A stretch of DNA of 64,000 bases from assembly GCF_041410465.1 (NCBI RefSeq), contig NZ_CP166961.1, positions 1,488,001 to 1,552,000 on the forward strand. The letters are read 5' to 3'. Both the position numbers and the translations under genes were made by a program. The DNA is from Thalassotalea sp. 273M-4. GTDB taxonomy: Bacteria > Pseudomonadota > Gammaproteobacteria > Enterobacterales > Alteromonadaceae. Below the pieces are notes generated by a model, which was not told the origin of the DNA, made no database searches, and was given only the letters and a program-made list of their open reading frames with translations. Positions 55,269-64,000 of this stretch are shown here, piece after piece; the stretch's first letter is position 1, and each line of letters starts with the position of its first letter.

Positions 55269-55889
55269 TTAGCTCATTGCCAACCACACACTGACTCCTA
55301 TCATTAAGGTACCAGAGATTCGGTTCATTAGGCGTACATTTTCAGATTTAGAAATAAGTAATCCAAGTGATTTCCCACCTGTTGCATAGAGCATCATACA
55401 GATAAATTCTGACACTAAAATGATGGCCAATAAAATGGTTAATTGCGGAGCTAATGCGGCGTCAGAGTTGATAAAGGGGGGGAGCAAAGAAATCATAAAT
55501 GCCCATCCTTTTGGGTTTGCCACAGCGGTAATAAAACCTTGGCTTAATAACCTTTTAGCAGAAACCAATTGTTGTTTTGAGGGCGTCAAAGAAATGGCCA
55601 TCTTACCTTTAGATAGCCACATTTGTATGCCTAAATAGGCCAAATACAAAGCCCCAATAATTTTAAAAACAATAAAAATTTCAGGTACTTTTAGCATGAT
55701 AGTGGCAACACCTATAACGGCAGCAATAGCAACAGTTGCGACCCCTAGAAGTTCTCCTACCATCATCCACATGGTACGTCGCACACCAATGCTCATGCCT
55801 AGCGTTAGAGCGAGGGTCATACACATACCTGGGGTAATAGAAACAAAGAAAAAGGTTGAAATGAATAAAGCGAGGGTTGATGCTTCCAT
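55269..55889 (-). CDS. LysE/RhtB family amino-acid exporter
   Basis: A 206-residue inner-membrane protein with six segments. SITPGMCMTLALTLGMSIGVRRTMWMMVGELLGV at residues 18-51 is the LysE/RhtB motif (Cys-Met in place of the usual N-x in this subgroup), with GFITAVANPKGWAFMISLLPPF as second-half motif. Substrate unknown. Convergent with the preceding gene, with 4 bases between the stops. Confidence 0.87.
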   Translation of the reverse strand: MEASTLALFISTFFFVSITPGMCMTLALTLGMSIGVRRTMWMMVGELLGVATVAIAAVIGVATIMLKVPEIFIVFKIIGALYLAYLGIQMWLSKGKMAISLTPSKQQLVSAKRLLSQGFITAVANPKGWAFMISLLPPFINSDAALAPQLTILLAIILVSEFICMMLYATGGKSLGLLISKSENVRLMNRISGTLMIGVSVWLAMS

Positions 55890-56087
55890 AATGCAATATA
55901 TTTAGAAATTTGCCAAATAATACGCATTTTATGAATAACTTTCTACTTATCCCTTCTCCTATACAAACAAATTAGCTTTACATCTTGCCTATAGAGGAAT
56001 GTAACAGGGATAATGTGTTATTTTATTCGGACTTGTTCGATTTAATTGGCTAAATTTGTCAAAAGTCGGATGGCTAAAGGAGATACT

Positions 56088-56954
56088 GTGGATAATTTGC
56101 AATACTTTTTAGGGATTGATGCCGGTGGTACTAAGTGTAATGCTCGTTTAGTTGATAGCAAAGGTATGTTCGTTGCAAAGAGCACCTCAGATTCTGCTAA
56201 TGCTGTTATTAATTTGACCTTGTGCCAGCATTATATTGTTGAGGTTGCCAAAAAAGCTTTAAAACAATCTAACTTAAATCTAAACATCAAAGATTTGACT
56301 GTGGTGGCTGGTGTTGCTGGAGCCAACTTGCCCGAGGTGAAAGCACAAATGCAGGGTTGGGCGCATCCTTTTAAAAAATTTAGGATTGAAACCGATCTAT
56401 ATATTGCGTGTATTGGTGCACATCATGGTGATGGCGCGGTGATCGTTGCTGGCACAGGCTCTGCCGGAATAAGATTAGTTGACAACAAAGTGAAAGAATT
56501 TGGTGGTCATGGCTTTTTACTCGGTGATAAAGGCAGTGGTGCGTGGATAGGATTACAAGCTCTTCGTTACACCTTAGAAGAAAGTGACGGGTTACATTCT
56601 CGTTGTGATTTATGTGAGAGTGTCTATACCTTTTTTAAAACGAACAAAGCCACCGATATTATAAGTCATTCGTTAAATGCCCCTTCAAGTTTATTTGCGC
56701 AATTAGCGCCACAGGTTGTAACTCTAGCAAACCAAGGCAACCAAGCCGCTGTAAAGATCATCAAACAAGCCGCAACATACTTTGATAAGTTAATTGAGCA
56801 AGTTTTGAATGAGTCTCCTTTGCGACTTTCAATGCTAGGTGGATTGAGTGAATCGATCTACCCTTGGCTTTCGCCAAACAGTCAAAAGCAGTTAAGTACG
56901 GCGATTTCTTCACCAGAATATGGTGCGGCGATTCTCGCAATGAATTTAGAATGA
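56088..56954 (+). CDS. N-acetylglucosamine kinase-like (BadF/BadG/BcrA family) protein
   Basis: A 288-residue sugar-kinase-like ATPase of the ASKHA fold: FLGIDAGGTKCNARLVD (phosphate 1 loop) at residue 6, AGVAGAN near 75, AVIVAGTGSAGIRL (phosphate 2) near 123 and GHGFLLGDKGSGAWIGLQAL near 150, the eukaryote-like GlcNAc kinase motif (GspK type). It likely phosphorylates GlcNAc or glucosamine in chitin or cell-wall sugar recycling. GTG at 56088 is preferred: it has AAGGAG five bases upstream; the longer frame starts at a TTG without one. Confidence 0.82.
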   Translation: MDNLQYFLGIDAGGTKCNARLVDSKGMFVAKSTSDSANAVINLTLCQHYIVEVAKKALKQSNLNLNIKDLTVVAGVAGANLPEVKAQMQGWAHPFKKFRIETDLYIACIGAHHGDGAVIVAGTGSAGIRLVDNKVKEFGGHGFLLGDKGSGAWIGLQALRYTLEESDGLHSRCDLCESVYTFFKTNKATDIISHSLNAPSSLFAQLAPQVVTLANQGNQAAVKIIKQAATYFDKLIEQVLNESPLRLSMLGGLSESIYPWLSPNSQKQLSTAISSPEYGAAILAMNLE

Positions 56955-57092
56955 ATTTAAGAAACTGGCTATACAAAGAGCATTCGCTGTTTGTTCATTT
57001 TACAAATTAAAAATGTCTTCAGTTAAATTGAAACGCTCAAAGCCTTGTTGATAAGGCGTGGGTATTATTTACGAGACATTAGCCGTGTTTTT

Positions 57093-57178
57093 AACAATTT
57101 AAATATCAGAAATCTCTAAATTACAGATAACAATTTAAATATCAAACATCTCTAAATTACTGATAACAATATGAATAT
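57093..57178 (+). repeat. 36-bp tandem repeat, 2.4 units
   Basis: Two copies of a 36-bp unit starting AACAATTTAAATATCA (57093-57128 and 57129-57164) differ at three positions; a partial third (57165-57178) follows. Located 55 bases before the hydrolase gene. Confidence 0.85.
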
Positions 57179-57199
57179 ATTTCTTCTAATAAATGAAGG

Positions 57200-57211
57200 A
57201 AGAACGTTCTT
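57200..57211. promoter_or_regulatory. 12-bp palindrome before the hydrolase gene
   Basis: AAGAACGTTCTT is a perfect palindrome 21 bases before the ATG. Possible operator; weakly supported. Confidence 0.3.
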
Positions 57212-57232
57212 ACGATAGATTTAAGGAAAATA

Positions 57233-58081
57233 ATGAGCGCTAAGATTTATTTTAATACAGGCGATAAATTTAGTTTTAAAAAGAGTGTGATAAATTTGAC
57301 TACACGCATTCATCATAGAGTTGCGCCAAAACACGCAGAAAAAACGGCTCGAAAACTCTTACTAACACCGGTACGAATGAAACCGAAAAATCCAGAACCA
57401 CAAGGTTTGATAAAAAGTACTGTATTGTGCAATGAAGGCGCACTAAATACGTATCGGTTAGGTGATGGTCCCGTTTGGGTACTGACACATGGTTGGTCGG
57501 GAAGTGCTAATCAGTTTTATCCCTTAATGGAGCATGTTGCAAAACAAGGTTATACGGCCATCTCTTATGATCATCCTGCTCATGGTCTTAGTGAAGGAGA
57601 AGTCGGCCATATACCTGCTTTTGTACATGGCTTAGAGGCGATTCTTGATTCAGTCGATGAGGTTGCAGGTGTCATAGGCCATAGTATGGGGACGGCAGCC
57701 GTTATAGAGTGTCGTCACGAAAAAATTAAAGACAAGCCTTTGTTGCTGATTGCTCCGGTACTGAATTACTTAGATAACCTATTTGGTTCTATAAAACGCT
57801 CAGGCTATTCAATGCGCTTATTTAACGCCGTTGTCGCTAAGGTTGAACAAGAATACAGTTACCCATTGCAATCAATAGATCCATTTAATAAATTGAAGCT
57901 AAGACAATCCAGCACGGTTATTGTACACGATCCTAATGATAGATTTGCCGACTTTGGTGAATCGCAAAGAGCCGAAAATGAAATTGATAACGTTAGCTTA
58001 CTTGTTGCGAAGGGGCAGGGTCATGGCCGTATTATGAAAAGCGAATTCGTTGTGAATGCCTTTGGCTTACTGGCAAAATAG
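57233..58081 (+). CDS. Alpha/beta hydrolase
   Basis: A 282-residue cytoplasmic alpha/beta hydrolase. The oxyanion HGWSGSANQFYPL region near residue 87, the nucleophile elbow GHSMGTAA near residue 147, a C-terminal Asp in the DRFADF segment and the catalytic His in GQGHGRIM near residue 263 form the triad. Substrate unknown. An ATG with aaggaaa upstream. The 36-bp tandem repeat lies in its promoter region. Convergent with another alpha/beta hydrolase. Confidence 0.8.
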   Translation: MSAKIYFNTGDKFSFKKSVINLTTRIHHRVAPKHAEKTARKLLLTPVRMKPKNPEPQGLIKSTVLCNEGALNTYRLGDGPVWVLTHGWSGSANQFYPLMEHVAKQGYTAISYDHPAHGLSEGEVGHIPAFVHGLEAILDSVDEVAGVIGHSMGTAAVIECRHEKIKDKPLLLIAPVLNYLDNLFGSIKRSGYSMRLFNAVVAKVEQEYSYPLQSIDPFNKLKLRQSSTVIVHDPNDRFADFGESQRAENEIDNVSLLVAKGQGHGRIMKSEFVVNAFGLLAK

Positions 58082-58188
58082 TGCTCTTTTTAAGCGATTG
58101 AATGTGTAAAGCGAATGACACAAGACTTTGTGTCATTCGATTGTTTTAAGCCGATGGCGTTAAACTTGAAAGCCACGGTCCATAGTGG

Positions 58189-59064
58189 TTATTGTTTTGC
58201 ACTAATGTATTCGATAGCTTTTGTAAGCAGTTGGTTAAACGCCACTGGCTTTTCTAACATTGGGAAGTGCCCTGTATTACTGATATAGAAGAGCTTATAG
58301 TCATTGATGTGTGCTTGGTTGTTATCAACATTCGTTGGCCATAGCTTTGCATTGATGGATACCAAGGGGATTTTGAGCTCTTTAACGGCCTTATTTAATG
58401 CGCCATTTTGGTAAACGGTAAAATAATTTGTAAAAGCATTAATTGCGATATCTTTAGGCGCAGATGACATATCTTCCTTAACCCAAGTTACTAAATTGGG
58501 ATCGCTATCACTTGGAAACATTGATACAACAAAATTCTGTGACGCTTTAATAAAGTTATTTTCAAATGGTTTAACGCTATTTGTGATATCTTGCGCTGAA
58601 AGTACGGAAGATACGTCATGTAAGGTATCAACGCCAATCACCCCAATCACTTGTTTAGGTGATAATAAGGCAGCTTGGGTGATGACCGTTCCCCCCATAG
58701 AATGGCCAATTAAAATCGCTTTATTAACCCCTTCATTGATTAGGACGCTACTCACATCTTTTGCAAACGCCATCATGGTGTGATCTTCTCTAGTTAAAGA
58801 CGAATGACCATGCCCAACAAGGTCAATGGTAATCACTTGATAGTTTTGCGCAAATAGCTCAATTTGTTCTTGCCAATAACGGCTATCACAACTCCAACCA
58901 TGCACAAACACTAGCGATAAACTGCCTTCACCGTAAACATTGTATGCGATTTGTTCACCATCAAAGGCTAGGGCAACTTGATGTGTGGGCGATTGCTTTG
59001 CTGCTGAAACCGTATGAAAACAAGATAAGATAAAAAAGGTGATTAAAAAGAGTGGTTTGTTCAT
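58189..59064 (-). CDS. Secreted alpha/beta hydrolase
   Basis: A 291-residue exported hydrolase with a signal peptide (cleavage near residue 21), LVFVHGWSCDSRYWQEQ oxyanion segment near residue 52, nucleophile elbow LIGHSMGGTVITQAALL (Ser near residue 121) and a C-terminal NTGHFPMLEKP with the catalytic His. Such enzymes are esterases, lipases or haloalkane-like hydrolases; the substrate is unknown. About 108 bases separate its stop from that of the facing hydrolase. Confidence 0.82.
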   Translation of the reverse strand: MNKPLFLITFFILSCFHTVSAAKQSPTHQVALAFDGEQIAYNVYGEGSLSLVFVHGWSCDSRYWQEQIELFAQNYQVITIDLVGHGHSSLTREDHTMMAFAKDVSSVLINEGVNKAILIGHSMGGTVITQAALLSPKQVIGVIGVDTLHDVSSVLSAQDITNSVKPFENNFIKASQNFVVSMFPSDSDPNLVTWVKEDMSSAPKDIAINAFTNYFTVYQNGALNKAVKELKIPLVSINAKLWPTNVDNNQAHINDYKLFYISNTGHFPMLEKPVAFNQLLTKAIEYISAKQ

Positions 59065-59245
59065 CAGATGACTTTTGTGGTTGATATTAGCAAGACTTAT
59101 CTTATCAGAAATTACCTTAGGATTTGGCTTTTTTCAAATAGAGCCATAACGTATACATAAATTAACATAGATCGTTGTTCTAGGAATTCAATTGTTGAAT
59201 TTACAATTAAAGAATAAAACCAAGAGAGGATTTTTATGACAGAAA

Positions 59246-59275
59246 AGAAAAAGGCCTGCAAAAATGCAGGCCTTT
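59246..59275 (-). terminator. Rho-independent terminator of the tRNA-Asn array
   Basis: Minus-strand stem aaaggcctgca / tgcaggccttt with a 4-base loop, followed by a T run, 4 bases after the last tRNA. Confidence 0.92.
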
Positions 59276-59279
59276 GTAT

Positions 59280-59355
59280 TGGCTCCTCAACCTGGACTTG
59301 AACCAGGGACAAACGGATTAACAGTCCGTTGCTCTACCAACTGAGCTATTGAGGA
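59280..59355 (-). tRNA. tRNA-Asn (GTT), last of the array
   Basis: 76-base cloverleaf with encoded CCA; acceptor tcctcaa/ttgagga, anticodon GTT in ctgttaa, T loop ggttcaagtcc. Identical to the other four copies. Confidence 0.97.
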
Positions 59356-59392
59356 ATAATTTTTTAGAGTAGATTACTAACTACTTCGAATT

Positions 59393-59468
59393 TGGCTCCT
59401 CAACCTGGACTTGAACCAGGGACAAACGGATTAACAGTCCGTTGCTCTACCAACTGAGCTATTGAGGA
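59393..59468 (-). tRNA. tRNA-Asn (GTT)
   Basis: Identical to the neighbouring copies. The 37-base spacers on either side differ by one base. Confidence 0.97.
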
Positions 59469-59505
59469 ATAATTTTTTAGAGTAGATTACTAACTACTAC
59501 GAATT

Positions 59506-59581
59506 TGGCTCCTCAACCTGGACTTGAACCAGGGACAAACGGATTAACAGTCCGTTGCTCTACCAACTGAGCTATTGAGGA
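59506..59581 (-). tRNA. tRNA-Asn (GTT)
   Basis: Identical copy; repeat period to its neighbours is 113 bases on both sides. Confidence 0.97.
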
Positions 59582-59618
59582 ATAATTTTTTAGAGTAGAT
59601 TACCAACTACTTCGAATT

Positions 59619-59694
59619 TGGCTCCTCAACCTGGACTTGAACCAGGGACAAACGGATTAACAGTCCGTTGCTCTACCAACTGAGCTATTGAGGA
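59619..59694 (-). tRNA. tRNA-Asn (GTT)
   Basis: Identical copy. The spacer to its right (59 bases) is unrelated to the other spacers. Confidence 0.97.
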
Positions 59695-59753
59695 ATTGTT
59701 CTTTATAAATATAACCGCTTTCGCTTGATGCTTAAAGCCATTATTTAATAATT

Positions 59754-59829
59754 TGGCTCCTCAACCTGGACTTGAACCAGGGACAAACGGATTAACAGTC
59801 CGTTGCTCTACCAACTGAGCTATTGAGGA
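59754..59829 (-). tRNA. tRNA-Asn (GTT), first of the array
   Basis: Identical copy, promoter-proximal. It is 38 bases after the -10 box of a strong promoter. Confidence 0.97.
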
Positions 59830-59867
59830 ATTGTTACTTGCAAGGTGTGTCTTGCTAACGGGGCGGA

Positions 59868-59896
59868 ATATTATCTATCTCCTTAGAGCCTGTCAA
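59868..59896 (-). promoter_or_regulatory. Promoter of the tRNA-Asn array
   Basis: On the minus strand: TTGACA (59891-59896), 17-base spacer, TAATAT (59868-59873), then a GC-rich discriminator (CCGCCCC) typical of stringently controlled stable-RNA promoters. Confidence 0.9.
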
Positions 59897-60388
59897 CACT
59901 AAAAAACATTATTTTTTTAAAACACGTATCGTTTGCTTGTTTTGCATACAAACAGTGTCTGATTATTAGCTTTCAGAGCTTTTTCGATTGCTTATTAAAA
60001 GGATGTTGTCGTTTCCTAAGTTATCCACTAAAGCTGTGGATAATATTGTGGTTGGTTTATTAGTACATTTGTAACTCTATGTTATACATGTATTTTTTGT
60101 TTGGGTCGATATTTGAACAAGTTATGTCTTTTCCTTTTAAACCAGGTCCAGAAAAGTTTACTGTTTAGTTTAAGTCCCCCTTAAACTGTCCATTACGCAT
60201 TGCAATTTGATTTAGTTTATCCAGCAAGATAGGCCATATTCTCATTTGTTAGCGCTTAATCTTATGCAACCATTTATTATACGGCTTAGATAATGTCGTA
60301 TTATTAAAAAGTAAGAATATAAATAGCCAGTCAAACGACTATCTTCTACAATAGTCAGGTTTTCTCCTATCAATAGAAAAAGGCGCGA
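59897..60388. other. Spacer before the MATE gene
   Basis: About 490 AT-rich bases. No ORF of note. A short hairpin gactat / atagtc (60336-60355) lies about 34 bases before the MATE gene. I see no other feature. Confidence 0.5.
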
Positions 60389-61756
60389 ATGAGCAACTCG
60401 GTAAACAAGAAAAAACAAGACTTACTAAACGGCCCCGTCAGTATCACCCTTAAGAATATGACCATACCAATGACCTACGGTATGATTTTACTGATGACGT
60501 TTAATTTAGTGGATACGTTTTTTGTCAGTTTGCTGGGTACCCAGCCTCTTGCCGCCATTAGTTTCACTTTTCCCATTACTTTTACGGTAATTAGCCTGGC
60601 GATAGGTTTAGGCATCGGAACATCGGCGGTTATTGCAAAAGCACTAGGGACAGGGGATGAAGACGATGCCAGAGACAATGCGACGGTTGCGTTATTATTA
60701 ACGTCGATAATCGTTGCCATATTATCAAGTGTCGGCTATTTACTTTCTGACCCCATATTTTTATTACTGGGCGCTAAAGAAAGCTTGCTACCGTTAATTC
60801 ATGACTATATGGATTTATGGTTTTTAGGCAGTGTCGGTTTAATTGGCCCAATGATTGGCAATGCCATTTTACGCGCTTCTGGTGATACCTATACCCCAAG
60901 TATTGTTATGGGCAGTGCCGGTCTTATTAACGCAATAATGGATCCTATCTTTATTTTTGGCTTTGGTCCTGTTCCCGCTATGGGTATTCAAGGGGCTGCA
61001 TTGGCGACATTAGTGTCTTGGGCGTTTGGCTTAGTCTTTATTTTTTATATTTTAGGGTTTCAACGAAAGCTTATACATTTATCGTTGCCTTCTGTTGATT
61101 TGGTGAAAAAAGCCAGTCGACGAATTTTATCTATTGGCCTACCGGCTGCCGGTGCCAATATGTTAACCCCAATTGCTGCCGCGATTATGACCGCAATTGT
61201 CGCTCGATACGGTGAGTCAGCTGTTGCGGCATTCGGTGTAGGTTCTCGCATTGAGTCTATTGCTTGTTTGGTGGTGTTAGCATTATCGATGACTTTACCG
61301 CCTTTTATAAGCCAAAACCTTGGCGCAGGAAAACCTGAACGGGTGAAAGAAGGGTATATGGTTAGTACGCGTTTTGTATTGATATGGCAATTAGGGGTGT
61401 ATTTATTATTGCTTTTTCTAGCCCCTTTTATTGCCGATATTTTTGCAAAAGAACAAAGTGTGGCTCAAATCATCGAGCTATTTATTTGGATTTTACCGCT
61501 AAGTTATGGCTTACAAGGTATCATCATTTTAACTAATTCATCGTTTAATGCCTTACACAAACCTATGGTGGCCTTATTACTTAGCATCATTCGTTTATTT
61601 ATTTTTTATGTACCACTTGCCTATATGGGGAGTGTATTGTTTGGCCTTAAGGGCTTTTTTATTGGCGCGGTAATTGGTAACTTATGTATGGCTATGTTGT
61701 CGTACCATTTATTCACCCAACAATATAATTCTGCAAAACCGTTAGCCCAACCTTAA
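60389..61756 (+). CDS. MATE family efflux transporter
   Basis: A 455-residue inner-membrane protein with 12 segments in two similar halves: GILLMTFNLVDTFFVSLLGTQPLAAISFTFPI-type start, GIGTSAVIAKALGTGDEDDARDNA, and in the second half LPAAGANMLTPIAAAIMTAIVARYGESAVAAFGVGSRIES. MATE proteins export cationic drugs and other compounds with sodium or protons. The substrate is unknown. It lies 21 bases before uvrB on the same strand and may be cotranscribed with it. Confidence 0.9.
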   Translation: MSNSVNKKKQDLLNGPVSITLKNMTIPMTYGMILLMTFNLVDTFFVSLLGTQPLAAISFTFPITFTVISLAIGLGIGTSAVIAKALGTGDEDDARDNATVALLLTSIIVAILSSVGYLLSDPIFLLLGAKESLLPLIHDYMDLWFLGSVGLIGPMIGNAILRASGDTYTPSIVMGSAGLINAIMDPIFIFGFGPVPAMGIQGAALATLVSWAFGLVFIFYILGFQRKLIHLSLPSVDLVKKASRRILSIGLPAAGANMLTPIAAAIMTAIVARYGESAVAAFGVGSRIESIACLVVLALSMTLPPFISQNLGAGKPERVKEGYMVSTRFVLIWQLGVYLLLLFLAPFIADIFAKEQSVAQIIELFIWILPLSYGLQGIIILTNSSFNALHKPMVALLLSIIRLFIFYVPLAYMGSVLFGLKGFFIGAVIGNLCMAMLSYHLFTQQYNSAKPLAQP

Positions 61757-61777
61757 GATATTCGAGAACCTGTCGTT

Positions 61778-63775
61778 ATGAGCCGTGATTTACAAATTGT
61801 TTCTGAATACAAACCCAGTGGCGATCAACCTACCGCTATCGCTAAACTTATTGATGGTTTAGACAGTGGTTTGGCGCATCAAACCTTATTAGGGGTAACA
61901 GGTTCGGGTAAAACATTCACCATTGCCAATGTTATTGCTCAGCAAAATAGACCAACAATGTTACTCGCACCCAATAAAACGTTGGCTGCACAGTTATATG
62001 GTGAGATGAAAGAGTTTTTCCCAAATAACGCAGTAGAGTATTTTGTTTCTTATTACGATTATTATCAGCCAGAAGCTTATGTACCCACGACGGATACATT
62101 TATTGAAAAAGACGCTTCAATTAATGAGCATATTGAGCAAATGCGTTTGTCGGCAACCAAAGCTTTGCTCGAGCGACGAGACGTTATTATTATTGCCTCG
62201 GTATCGGCGATATATGGTTTGGGTGACCCCGATTCTTATTTAAAAATGATGTTACATTTATCACAAGGTGACATTATTAATCAGCGCGATATTTTACGGC
62301 GCTTAGCTGAGCTGCAGTACACTCGAAACGATGTAGCTTTTCAACGAGCGACTTATCGGGTGCGTGGTGATGTTATTGATATATTCCCTGCAGAATCTGA
62401 TCGTCTTGCCATTCGAGTTGAGTTATTTGATGAAGAAGTAGAACGTATAAGTCAATTTGATCCTTTAACCGGTGATGTTGAACGAATTTTACCTCGCGTT
62501 ACGATATACCCTAAAACGCACTATGCGACCCCGCGAGAGAAAATTTTAAATGCGGTTGAGCAGATTAAAGTGGAATTAAAAGAACGCTCAGCCCAGCTTA
62601 AAGACAATAATAAATTGGTTGAAGAACAACGCATTGTTCAGCGAACCCAATTTGATATCGAAATGATGACCGAGTTGGGCTACTGTTCTGGCATTGAAAA
62701 CTATTCGCGTTACCTATCGGGTCGTGGACCAGGTGAGGCGCCCCCGACTTTATTTGATTACTTGCCCGATGATGGCTTATTAATTATTGATGAGTCGCAT
62801 GTTACCGTGCCTCAAATAGGGGCGATGTATAAAGGCGATCGTTCGCGCAAAGAAAACCTGGTTGAATATGGTTTTAGACTGCCCTCAGCGCTAGACAATA
62901 GACCAATGAAGTTTGACGAATTTACGGCGATATCGCCGCAAACGATTTATGTGTCGGCGACGCCAAGTCAATACGAATTAGAAAAATCGGGTGGTGAAGT
63001 GGCTGAGCAGGTGGTCAGACCGACCGGGTTATTAGATCCTGAAATTGAAGTAAGGCCGGTTGCGACGCAAGTCGATGACTTATTGTCAGAGATAAAAATC
63101 CGAATCGCAAAAGGTGAAAGGGTACTGGCGACGACGTTAACCAAACGTATGGCTGAAGATTTAGCCGAGTATGTTACCGAAGCTGGCGTTAAGTCTCGTT
63201 ATCTTCATTCTGACATAGATACAGTCGAGAGAATGGAAATTATTCGAGATTTACGTTTAGGTGTGTTTGATGTGTTAATTGGAATTAACTTATTGCGCGA
63301 AGGCCTGGATATGCCAGAAGTATCCTTGGTGGCTATTTTAGATGCAGACAAAGAAGGCTTCTTACGTTCTGAGCGCTCGTTAATTCAAACTATTGGGCGT
63401 GCTGCTCGTAACCTTGAAGGCAAAGCAATTTTATATGCCGATAGCATTACCAAGTCGATGAAAAAGGCAATAGATGAAACCAATCGCCGCCGTGAAAAAC
63501 AGCAACAACATAATATAGATAACAAGATCACGCCAAAAGGGTTAAATAAAAAAATTGGCGATATTATGGGGGTTGATACCGGAGTTGGTAAGGGTGGCTT
63601 AAAAGTTGCTGAACCAGTTGAACAACAAGTTATTTTATCTACCGATGAAATTGATAAAAAAGTTGCCAGCCTAGAAAACGAAATGTTTGATCTTGCCCGC
63701 AATTTAGAATTCGAAAAAGCGGCTGCACTGCGTGACGAAATTGCTAAGCTTCGTGAAATCCAGCTAAAAACCTAG
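61778..63775 (+). CDS. uvrB: Excinuclease ABC subunit B
   Basis: A 665-residue helicase-like protein of nucleotide excision repair. Walker [15 protein letters not shown] (residues about 39-52), the beta-hairpin region [26 protein letters not shown] motif, helicase motifs [38 protein letters not shown], and a C-terminal UVR domain ([28 protein letters not shown]). It takes over from UvrA at lesions and recruits UvrC. Length is the usual 670. Confidence 0.97.
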   Translation: MSRDLQIVSEYKPSGDQPTAIAKLIDGLDSGLAHQTLLGVTGSGKTFTIANVIAQQNRPTMLLAPNKTLAAQLYGEMKEFFPNNAVEYFVSYYDYYQPEAYVPTTDTFIEKDASINEHIEQMRLSATKALLERRDVIIIASVSAIYGLGDPDSYLKMMLHLSQGDIINQRDILRRLAELQYTRNDVAFQRATYRVRGDVIDIFPAESDRLAIRVELFDEEVERISQFDPLTGDVERILPRVTIYPKTHYATPREKILNAVEQIKVELKERSAQLKDNNKLVEEQRIVQRTQFDIEMMTELGYCSGIENYSRYLSGRGPGEAPPTLFDYLPDDGLLIIDESHVTVPQIGAMYKGDRSRKENLVEYGFRLPSALDNRPMKFDEFTAISPQTIYVSATPSQYELEKSGGEVAEQVVRPTGLLDPEIEVRPVATQVDDLLSEIKIRIAKGERVLATTLTKRMAEDLAEYVTEAGVKSRYLHSDIDTVERMEIIRDLRLGVFDVLIGINLLREGLDMPEVSLVAILDADKEGFLRSERSLIQTIGRAARNLEGKAILYADSITKSMKKAIDETNRRREKQQQHNIDNKITPKGLNKKIGDIMGVDTGVGKGGLKVAEPVEQQVILSTDEIDKKVASLENEMFDLARNLEFEKAAALRDEIAKLREIQLKT

Positions 63776-63782
63776 GCTGTTA

Positions 63783-63989
63783 TTATACCCGGCTGGCATA
63801 GTAACTGAGGATTTCTTCAATATCTTCGGTTTTACACTTACCTAGACTTGCAATATCGTTGATGATTTTATCTTGAATATCTACAGGGAAGAGCATTAAT
63901 TGTTCTAAAAATAAGTGAGCTTGTAACTCGTCTTTTGCGTTGACAAGTTCACCTAGATGCTCTGCATGATGTTGCCATATCGACTCCAT
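63783..63989 (-). CDS. Small conserved hypothetical protein
   Basis: A 68-residue acidic, helical protein (MESIWQHHAEHLGELVNAKDELQAH..., DIQDKIINDIASLGK). Complete: the ATG has a full aaggagg ribosome-binding site 4 bases upstream. Similar small proteins occur in Alteromonadales, without known function. Convergent with uvrB, 7 bases between stops. Confidence 0.75.
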   Translation of the reverse strand: MESIWQHHAEHLGELVNAKDELQAHLFLEQLMLFPVDIQDKIINDIASLGKCKTEDIEEILSYYASRV

Positions 63990-64000
63990 ACGACCTCCTT

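Noticed and set aside
59112..59312. 66-codon minus-strand ORF running out of a tRNA gene
   Set aside because: It overlaps a tRNA and its terminator and cannot be a real protein gene.
59280..59829. Regularly spaced near-identical repeats resembling a CRISPR array
   Set aside because: Each repeat is a full tRNA-Asn gene and the spacers are near-identical to one another, so this is a tandem tRNA array.
60336..60355. Short hairpin gactat/atagtc before the MATE gene
   Set aside because: Six base pairs in AT-rich DNA with no T run or conserved features; chance is likely.

Overview
The window looks like chromosomal DNA of a low-GC marine gammaproteobacterium of the order Alteromonadales. A Colwelliaceae relative (Colwellia or Thalassotalea type) is my best guess. 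This is inferred from AT-rich codon use, the pheS-pheT-ihfA cluster, the ccoNOQP / fixH-ccoI-ccoS / tauE / fnr / uspE / ttcA arrangement, RoxA, DUF2987, DUF2937, DUF1415 and SIMPL proteins, and tandem tRNA-Asn genes. No database search was possible, so taxonomy and all family names rest on recognition of protein sequence.

Layout. 0-9.3 kb: the 3' part of pyrF, a secreted protein, a 1.35-kb gene-poor stretch with three copies of a hairpin-plus-ribosome-binding-site repeat, then small Cys-rich and hypothetical proteins, a GNAT acetyltransferase, a YfcC-type transporter, a SIMPL protein and an EEP-family nuclease/phosphatase. 9.3-15.4 kb: an accessory-looking segment with a truncated IS1595-type transposase, a divergent arsR / ArsP-like permease pair with paired operators, a class C beta-lactamase-like serine hydrolase, a protein equal to only the first third to half of MreB, a lipoprotein and a small membrane protein. 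15.4-30.2 kb: DUF2780 protein, MFS transporter, MazG-like protein, Hsp20, ppk-ppx, RoxA, asnB, M28 peptidase and a NatAB-like ABC exporter. 30.2-34.1 kb: a Phe-rich leader peptide and attenuator, pheS, pheT, ihfA. 34.1-41.6 kb: a structured leader in front of a CNNM/CorC-type membrane protein, then DUF2937, DUF1415, LysE, membrane, Bax-like, DUF2987, NTF2-like and lipoprotein genes. 41.8-44.4 kb: Tsx-like nucleoside channel and NCS2 purine permease. 44.4-54.8 kb, all minus strand: ttcA, uspE, fnr, tauE-like, ccoS, ccoI, fixH, ccoP, ccoQ, ccoO, ccoN, i.e. cbb3 oxidase, its copper/assembly genes and the oxygen sensor. 54.8-64 kb: LysE exporter, GlcNAc-kinase-like protein, two alpha/beta hydrolases, five tandem tRNA-Asn genes with a strong promoter, MATE transporter and uvrB.

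How the genes work together. The cbb3 block is a microaerobic respiration module: FNR would sense oxygen and a near-consensus FNR box lies in front of ccoN; CcoI and CcoS handle copper loading and assembly. Tsx and the NCS2 permease form a likely outer/inner membrane route for nucleosides and bases. PheST is expected to be controlled by ribosome-mediated attenuation. ppk-ppx make and degrade polyphosphate. I found no complete novel defence or biosynthetic system. The most unusual signals are regulatory or repetitive: the triplicated hairpin/RBS element (1.6-2.3 kb), the three-way-junction leader at 34.3 kb, the Phe leader peptide, the MreB-half protein, a dispersed 61-bp repeat, and the 113-bp-period tRNA-Asn array.
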